NCBI GenBank assembly: GCA_965224765.1
Contig: CBDDAC010000043.1
Span: forward strand, 124,001-188,000
Source of the DNA: CAZDBA01 sp965224765
GTDB lineage: Bacteria; Planctomycetota; Planctomycetia; Pirellulales; Pirellulaceae
DNA length: 64,000 nucleotides
Direction of reading: 5' to 3'
Shown: piece by piece, positions 60,101 through 64,000 of the stretch
How positions within the stretch are numbered: position 1 is the stretch's first letter
Layout: every line of letters starts with the position of its first letter
The notes under the pieces: generated by a model
Seen by the model: only the letters and a program-made list of their open reading frames with translations
Databases searched by the model: none
What the model was told of the DNA's origin: nothing
Position numbers and translations under genes: made by a program

Positions 60101-63100
60101 CATCCGTCCGGAGATTCAGATTTCCGTTGGTCGGTCCCGTGACGGGCGTCGAGTTAACTGTAAGTGTGTCCTGCGGATTTGGATCGCCATCGTTGGATAG
60201 GACGTTTCCATCAACCGCTGTGTTGACTGACGTGTTATTGATGTCATCAGCAGCGACTGGTGGGTTATCGAAAACGCTCAAGTGAACTACGGCATTCTCG
60301 CAAGCTCCATTGGAGTCACAGACCTGATAGACAAAGCTGTCCGAACCGACATAGTCATCGTTGGGCGTGTAGGTGAACGTCCCGTCGGTGCCTAACGTAA
60401 CGATTCCGTTAGATGGTGCAACAATTGGTACAAGATTAAGCGTTAATGGGTTGCCGTTTGGATCCGAATCGTTCGACAACAAATTTCCGATGATCGGAGA
60501 GTTCTTTTGACCAATGGCCCCATCATCGTTGGCGATCGGAGCTTCGTTTGCCGAACCATTGAAATCCGAGACAACACGAATGGTTACGGTTGCGGTATCT
60601 CTTTCGCCTTGGGGGTCGACGATGGAATAGACAAACGAGTCGATTCCAGTAAAGCCAGTGTTGGGTTGGTAGGTGAATGTGCCATCAGGCGATATAATTA
60701 CGACGCCATTTGTCGGGCTCAAATCGGGAGTTTGATTCACGGTAATGAAGTCACCGTCCGGACTGCCGTCGTTACTGAGCAAATCCCCTTGCACTAAAAT
60801 GCCGACTTGAGTGTGGGCCGAATCGTCATTCGCCACAGGGCGAGTATTTCCGGTTGCGGTCTCGCGGGTGTTGACCGTGGTCGTTACATTCTCGCTGCCA
60901 GCTACGATAGTTGTCTCTGAACCCGTGGAACTGGATGGCGCCGACAGGCGAATTTGGTAGTTCTCCGGAGCTTCGACCAGCTGATCTGAGTTGGCTTGAA
61001 CGGAGAACGCAACGTCCCTCATCGGCGTGCCATCTGCGGTGTAGGTCAGGATGCCAGTAGCGCTATTGAAACTCAAATCACTCCGTCCTGAAATTGCATT
61101 CTGAATCGCATTGGCAAAATTCCCATAGTCGGTCCAAGTCGTATCCAAATCTGCGATTGCCAAGTGGATGGACACGACTTCTCCGATTTGTCCGATTCCT
61201 TCCAATGAAAGGATGTAGGTGGCATAGCCCCCCTCTTCGATGCTGGAACTACCTTCAATCGACCAGTTTAATGCGTCCGCCACTCCACCTAATCCCTGGG
61301 TGTCGTTGATCGTCATTGTTGCGGTGCTTGTGGCGATGGAAATGTTGGCGCCAGTTGTTGTTGCTGCATTGGAAAGGGAAACGGAAAAGTCTTCTGGTCC
61401 CTCGGCGAATGAGTCGTCTGAGATCGGTAGAACAATGATCAGGTCGGACATTGTGCCACCATCTACCGGTGCCAGGTAGGTCAGCGTTCCAGTCGTCGAG
61501 TTAAAGCTGACGTCAGGGTTCGTCGCCACGGCCGCCGCGATTCGGGCCGTGAGGTCACCGTAATCGCTGCCGTTTGTATCAATGTTTGACAATCCAATGT
61601 CGACGGAAACTGCCTCGCCCGCACCGTATTGTCCACCAAGTGAAACTTGGATCTGCGCGTTTCCGCCTTCGTCCACCGATACTGGACTTGAGATGGACCA
61701 TTGGCCTGGGCCGTCAAGTAATCCACCGACCCCCTGCGTGTCCTCAATTGTGGTTTCGACAGAGGCTGCACTAGAGTCGACGTCTACAACGATCCCAGAG
61801 CCGGTAGTCGGATTCGAAAGAGCAATGGAAAAGTTCTCTGGGCCTTCAATTAGTGCGTCATCAATCAGTTCCAGTGAAATGACGAAGGGCGACATGCCCG
61901 ATCCATCTGCTGGAGAAGTGAATGTCAAAGTGTCTGTTGTCGGGTTGAATGAAACGTTTGGGTTAGAAGACGCTGCCGCAACGATGGCCGATGATAGATT
62001 CGCATAGTCGTTTGGGTTGGTTCCAATGTCACTTAATGCGATATCAACAGAAGCTTGTTCACCCGCTCCAAAGGTTCCACTAAGTGAAACGCGGTAACCG
62101 ATGGTCGCTCCTTCGTCGCCGCGTACTGGCCCCGTGATGCTCCATTGTGAAATATCATCGTCGACAATTGTGGTGTTGATCGTCGAACCTGGTGCAACGG
62201 TTGATGTGGCCCCAGTTGTGCTTCCAGGACTCAGCAATCCAACCGTCAATCGCTCGTTGCCTTCCGATAGTGTGTCATTGTTGGTTGCCAGTGTAATAGT
62301 CAAATCAACCATGGCGTTCCCATCGCTGGTGAACGTCAGAGTTTGCGTGCCGCTGTTGTAGGCCAAACTTCCTGGACCGGCATAAGCGGAGACCGCGTTT
62401 TGAATTGCCGTCGCAAAATTTTGATAATCACTCGTATTGGTTTCGATATCCGCCAAATTGAGACTAATGGTTGCAGTTTCACCACTTTGAAGCACGCCGG
62501 CCAGGGACAACGTGTAATTGATAGGGCTGCCTTCGGCGACACTACTTGGGCCAGTGATTGACCAGTCGGCAGTCTCTATCAAGCCTCCAACGCCGATCGT
62601 ATCGTTGACGAATGTGGTGGATGAGTCGTTCAGTGAGTCGATGCCGACCAAAATTCCCGAAGTACTACCCTGATTGGTTAGGTTGATGGAAAACGACTCA
62701 GGACCTTCGATTAACGAATCATCGGTTGCGTCGAGATTGATCGTCAAATCAACCATTGGACTTCCGCTACCCGTGTAGGTCAAAACGTTCGTCGCAGAAC
62801 TGAAGGTAAGGTCGGCGCGACTAGAAACCGCATTTTGTACTGCACTGATAAAGTTCGAGTAGTCGCTGCTTTGGGTCGTATTGTTGACTAAACTCAACTC
62901 AACGGTTGCTGTTTCGTTGATCGCCAGGAGTCCGCCAAGTTGAATTGTGTAAGAAGCGGATCCACCTTCATCGACGCTCGCGTTCCCTGTGATGCTCCAG
63001 ATCGCCTCGTCGGTGCCTGCGCCAGTTCGATCGTCAATTGTCGTTATGGATGCGTTATTGACTGTACTGATGGAAACTAACGCGTTTGTGGAGCTCGTCG

Positions 63101-64000
63101 CATTGGAAATTTGAACGCGGAAGTCTTCAGGGCCTTCTGCACTTGAATCATCAAAAGTAGACAAACTGATCGTGAGGTCGCTCATAGCCGCCCCATCGCT
63201 CAAGAACTCGATTGTTTGAGTTCCCGTGTTGAACGAGAGCGTTCCGGGGCCAGCGTAACCGCTGACAGCGGCGTCAACCGCGCTAACAAAATTGCTGTAG
63301 TCAGATGAATTGGTGGAAAGGTCAGCCAAGGCGATGTCGACGGAAACTTGTTCACCGTTTTGAAGTACGCCGTTCCCTAGGGAAAGGATATACGAAGCGC
63401 TGTTTCCCTCTTCAACCGTTTGATCGGAACCAAGAGACCAAATTACTTCTTCTAATGCACCGCTGACACCAAGGGTATCCTGAATTGTGGTGATGACGTC
63501 ATCCCTTGAAGAATCAATGGTGATCGATGCTCCAGTTGGACTGGAGGCATTCGTGATTTCAAGTTGATATCGCTCTGGGCCTTCAACCAGACTATCATCC
63601 GAAACGTCCAGGTCGATGACCAGATTAGCCATCGGATTTCCGTCACCCGTGTAAGTTAGCAATCCGGTTGATGAATTGAAACTAAGGTCAGCACGAGAGG
63701 AAACCGCATTCTGGACGGCTGTCGCGAACGATGCGTAGTCGGCCGAATTCGTATCGAGGTTAGACAACGTCAATTGAAGCTGAGCGATTTCTCCGGCCTG
63801 TAAGACTTGGGCCAATGCGATTGTATAGGAGGCGGTCCCCCCTTCATTAACTGTCGTGTCGCCAACAATCGAAAACGTCGCTCGTTCGATTGAACCGCCG
63901 AATCCATCAGTGTCATTGATGCTCGTCACAACCTGGAAATCCGTTGAGCTGAGAGATGTGCTCTCGCCGCTGGCAGCCCCCAGTGTGATCGCAAAGCTTT
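57171..64000 (-). CDS. Giant modular adhesin, partial (N-terminus outside window)
   Basis: Open on the minus strand from the stop at 57171 to the right edge: at least 2276 residues. The outer (N-terminal) half holds seven Calx-beta-like domains of ~110-130 residues plus the end of another; each starts WSI.G...V.EGG.A.Y and ends DDSLVEGPE.F and TTI.DT. Then eleven tandem-95/cadherin-like domains of ~90 residues follow, each starting P.ANDD and containing G.LL.ND.DP, G.FTYTP, GSDSFVYEV. Nine of the eleven carry a CD..G.C Cys pair where such domains normally have G.G. The C-terminal ~170 residues (EAQRNRELLLSHQIGNLAPE to NPLRLL) have a separate fold. Probably a calcium-stiffened surface adhesin. 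Confidence 0.88.
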   Translation of the reverse strand, partial: SFAITLGAASGESTSLSSTDFQVVTSINDTDGFGGSIERATFSIVGDTTVNEGGTASYTIALAQVLQAGEIAQLQLTLSNLDTNSADYASFATAVQNAVSSRADLSFNSSTGLLTYTGDGNPMANLVIDLDVSDDSLVEGPERYQLEITNASSPTGASITIDSSRDDVITTIQDTLGVSGALEEVIWSLGSDQTVEEGNSASYILSLGNGVLQNGEQVSVDIALADLSTNSSDYSNFVSAVDAAVSGYAGPGTLSFNTGTQTIEFLSDGAAMSDLTISLSTFDDSSAEGPEDFRVQISNATSSTNALVSISTVNNASITTIDDRTGAGTDEAIWSITGNASVDEGGSASYTIQLGGLLAINETATVELSLVNNTTQSSDYSNFISAVQNAVSSRADLTFSSATNVLTYTGSGSPMVDLTINLDATDDSLIEGPESFSINLTNQGSTSGILVGIDSLNDSSTTFVNDTIGVGGLIETADWSITGPSSVAEGSPINYTLSLAGVLQSGETATISLNLADIETNTSDYQNFATAIQNAVSAYAGPGSLAYNSGTQTLTFTSDGNAMVDLTITLATNNDTLSEGNERLTVGLLSPGSTTGATSTVAPGSTINTTIVDDDISQWSITGPVRGDEGATIGYRVSLSGTFGAGEQASVDIALSDIGTNPNDYANLSSAIVAAASSNPNVSFNPTTDTLTFTSPADGSGMSPFVISLELIDDALIEGPENFSIALSNPTTGSGIVVDVDSSAASVETTIEDTQGVGGLLDGPGQWSISSPVSVDEGGNAQIQVSLGGQYGAGEAVSVDIGLSNIDTNGSDYGDLTARIAAAVATNPDVSFNSTTGTLTYLAPVDGGTMSDLIIVLPISDDSFAEGPEDFSVSLSNAATTTGANISIATSTATMTINDTQGLGGVADALNWSIEGSSSIEEGGYATYILSLEGIGQIGEVVSIHLAIADLDTTWTDYGNFANAIQNAISGRSDLSFNSATGILTYTADGTPMRDVAFSVQANSDQLVEAPENYQIRLSAPSSSTGSETTIVAGSENVTTTVNTRETATGNTRPVANDDSAHTQVGILVQGDLLSNDGSPDGDFITVNQTPDLSPTNGVVIISPDGTFTYQPNTGFTGIDSFVYSIVDPQGERDTATVTIRVVSDFNGSANEAPIANDDGAIGQKNSPIIGNLLSNDSDPNGNPLTLNLVPIVAPSNGIVTLGTDGTFTYTPNDDYVGSDSFVYQVCDSNGACENAVVHLSVFDNPPVAADDINNTSVNTAVDGNVLSNDGDPNPQDTLTVNSTPVTGPTNGNLNLRTDGTYTYTPDNNFTGSDSFVYEVCDEGGNCTTASVTIEVRDTTPNNSPVANPDSATTFTDQPVSGSLISNDTDIDGDPLTVTQTPTAGPTSGSVTIQSDGSFTYTPNLGFSGTDSFDYEVCDDNGACDTSTMTINVILDTTPGNDPPIANDDTAAGQPNQTIAGNLLANDSDPNNDPLSITLTPVTMPTNGTVTINPDGSYAYVPNPGFIGSDSFEYEVCDDQGACSTAIVILVVSDPPVPNAPPIANDDAASTLQNTALAGDLTGNDGDPDGDIISIDTNPVANPLNGNVVIHSDGTFTYTPNAGFSGTDSFVYQISDPSGAIDAATVTITIVPDTNGPVNNPPSANNDAGIGQKNTAIQGNLLANDNDLNGDTLTINQTPVVVPAHGTLIINSDGSYTYTPDDDFTGSDSFVYEVCDSQGACDQAAVVLTIFDSQPIAHDDIVNTLSGVPVGGNVLSNDLNNDHNDDLSVNPTPVSSPIHGTVVLNGDGTFIYTPNSGFVGNDTFEYEVCDEGGNCDIGRVSIEVRDTVLTGNNAPPIANADFVTVFQDNTVTSSLISNDGDPTGEPIAINTTPVSNPANGSVVLHPNGTFTYSPNLGFIGSDSFVYEICDSQGSCDTAVVTIQVVADNNGPANDPPSGGDDFVISQKNTSATGNLLANDTDPNNDPLTINTVPVTAPSHGSVTINTDGTFTYLPDAGFAGSDSFEYEVCDDQGACTVVTAAVTIFNEPPVARNDQFSVIDSDVTGNVMTNDMDPNSDPLAANLVVQPQHGTVVWDSNGTFTYTPGPSYTGNDSFTYIICDDSGACASATVVLNSPFAFDSFTNQATDRYAFERSENFEAQRNRELLLSHQIGNLAPEPILAGYAQPGSILVGRIYDAHGALVDEVTTTVNRAGNWVMHFFDVKVKTNYVVMIEHISTEAVAIGDHHFRLTPATYRALQLGANHTDRATIGTILSDSPSNSLEIWHNQNVNPLRLL

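Overview
The window looks like chromosomal DNA of a planctomycete, most likely in the Pirellulaceae (Rhodopirellula/Blastopirellula relatives). The evidence is an ensemble: a secreted protein opening with the LExRxLLA-type export motif, a YTV-repeat protein, a PmoA-like (DUF6807) / isomerase / Gfo-Idh-MocA operon, an ECF sigma factor with a membrane-anchored C-terminal extension, planctomycete-style zinc-ribbon and CPBP proteins, sulfatase debris, and many short palindromic intergenic repeats. The genus is inference; no rRNA or tRNA gene is visible.

Layout. 0-5 kb: partial lipoprotein, LarA-like protein, YgfZ, NfeD-type membrane protease. 5-8 kb: two tandem genes for secreted thioredoxin-trypsin fusions, each broken by a one-base homopolymer shift. 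8-11 kb: secreted hypothetical, EamA transporter, CPBP protease. 11-14 kb: repeat-rich spacer with a decayed sulfatase 3' end, then groES-groEL with a clear terminator. 14-18 kb: zinc-ribbon membrane protein and a DeaD/CsdA-type RNA helicase. 18-20 kb: a non-coding island with a degenerate IS1182-like element, several hairpins and a perfectly phased 30 x 17-bp tandem array. 20-25 kb: atypical Gfo/Idh/MocA protein, thioredoxin-like protein, TIGR04283-type glycosyltransferase, EttA. 25-33 kb: ECF sigma factor, lipocalin-like secreted protein, very acidic PPC-domain exported protein, VOC protein, small membrane protein.

33-40 kb is a signalling and redox block: a BvgS-like hybrid kinase, an ApbE-NqrM fusion (flavin and iron maturation of Na+-NQR), and an overlapping EAL-GGDEF pair. 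40-46 kb: the 853-residue YTV-repeat protein, TsaE, ThiL, a periplasmic metallophosphoesterase. 46-53 kb: lipoprotein, the three-gene sugar-catabolism operon, LigA, cupin. 53-57 kb: a class-C beta-lactamase-like hydrolase divergent from a MarR-GNAT fusion, with two palindromic operators 42 bp apart between them. 57 kb to the right edge: the 3' end of a giant adhesin (more than 2270 residues) of Calx-beta-like and tandem-95/cadherin-like domains.

No CRISPR array, prophage or classical defence island is present. The least explained features are the composite repeat islands at 19.3-20.0 and 47.0-47.3 kb, the ~118-bp palindromic elements, the thioredoxin-protease pair, the MarR-GNAT/hydrolase switch and the modular adhesin with a cysteine pair in most domains.
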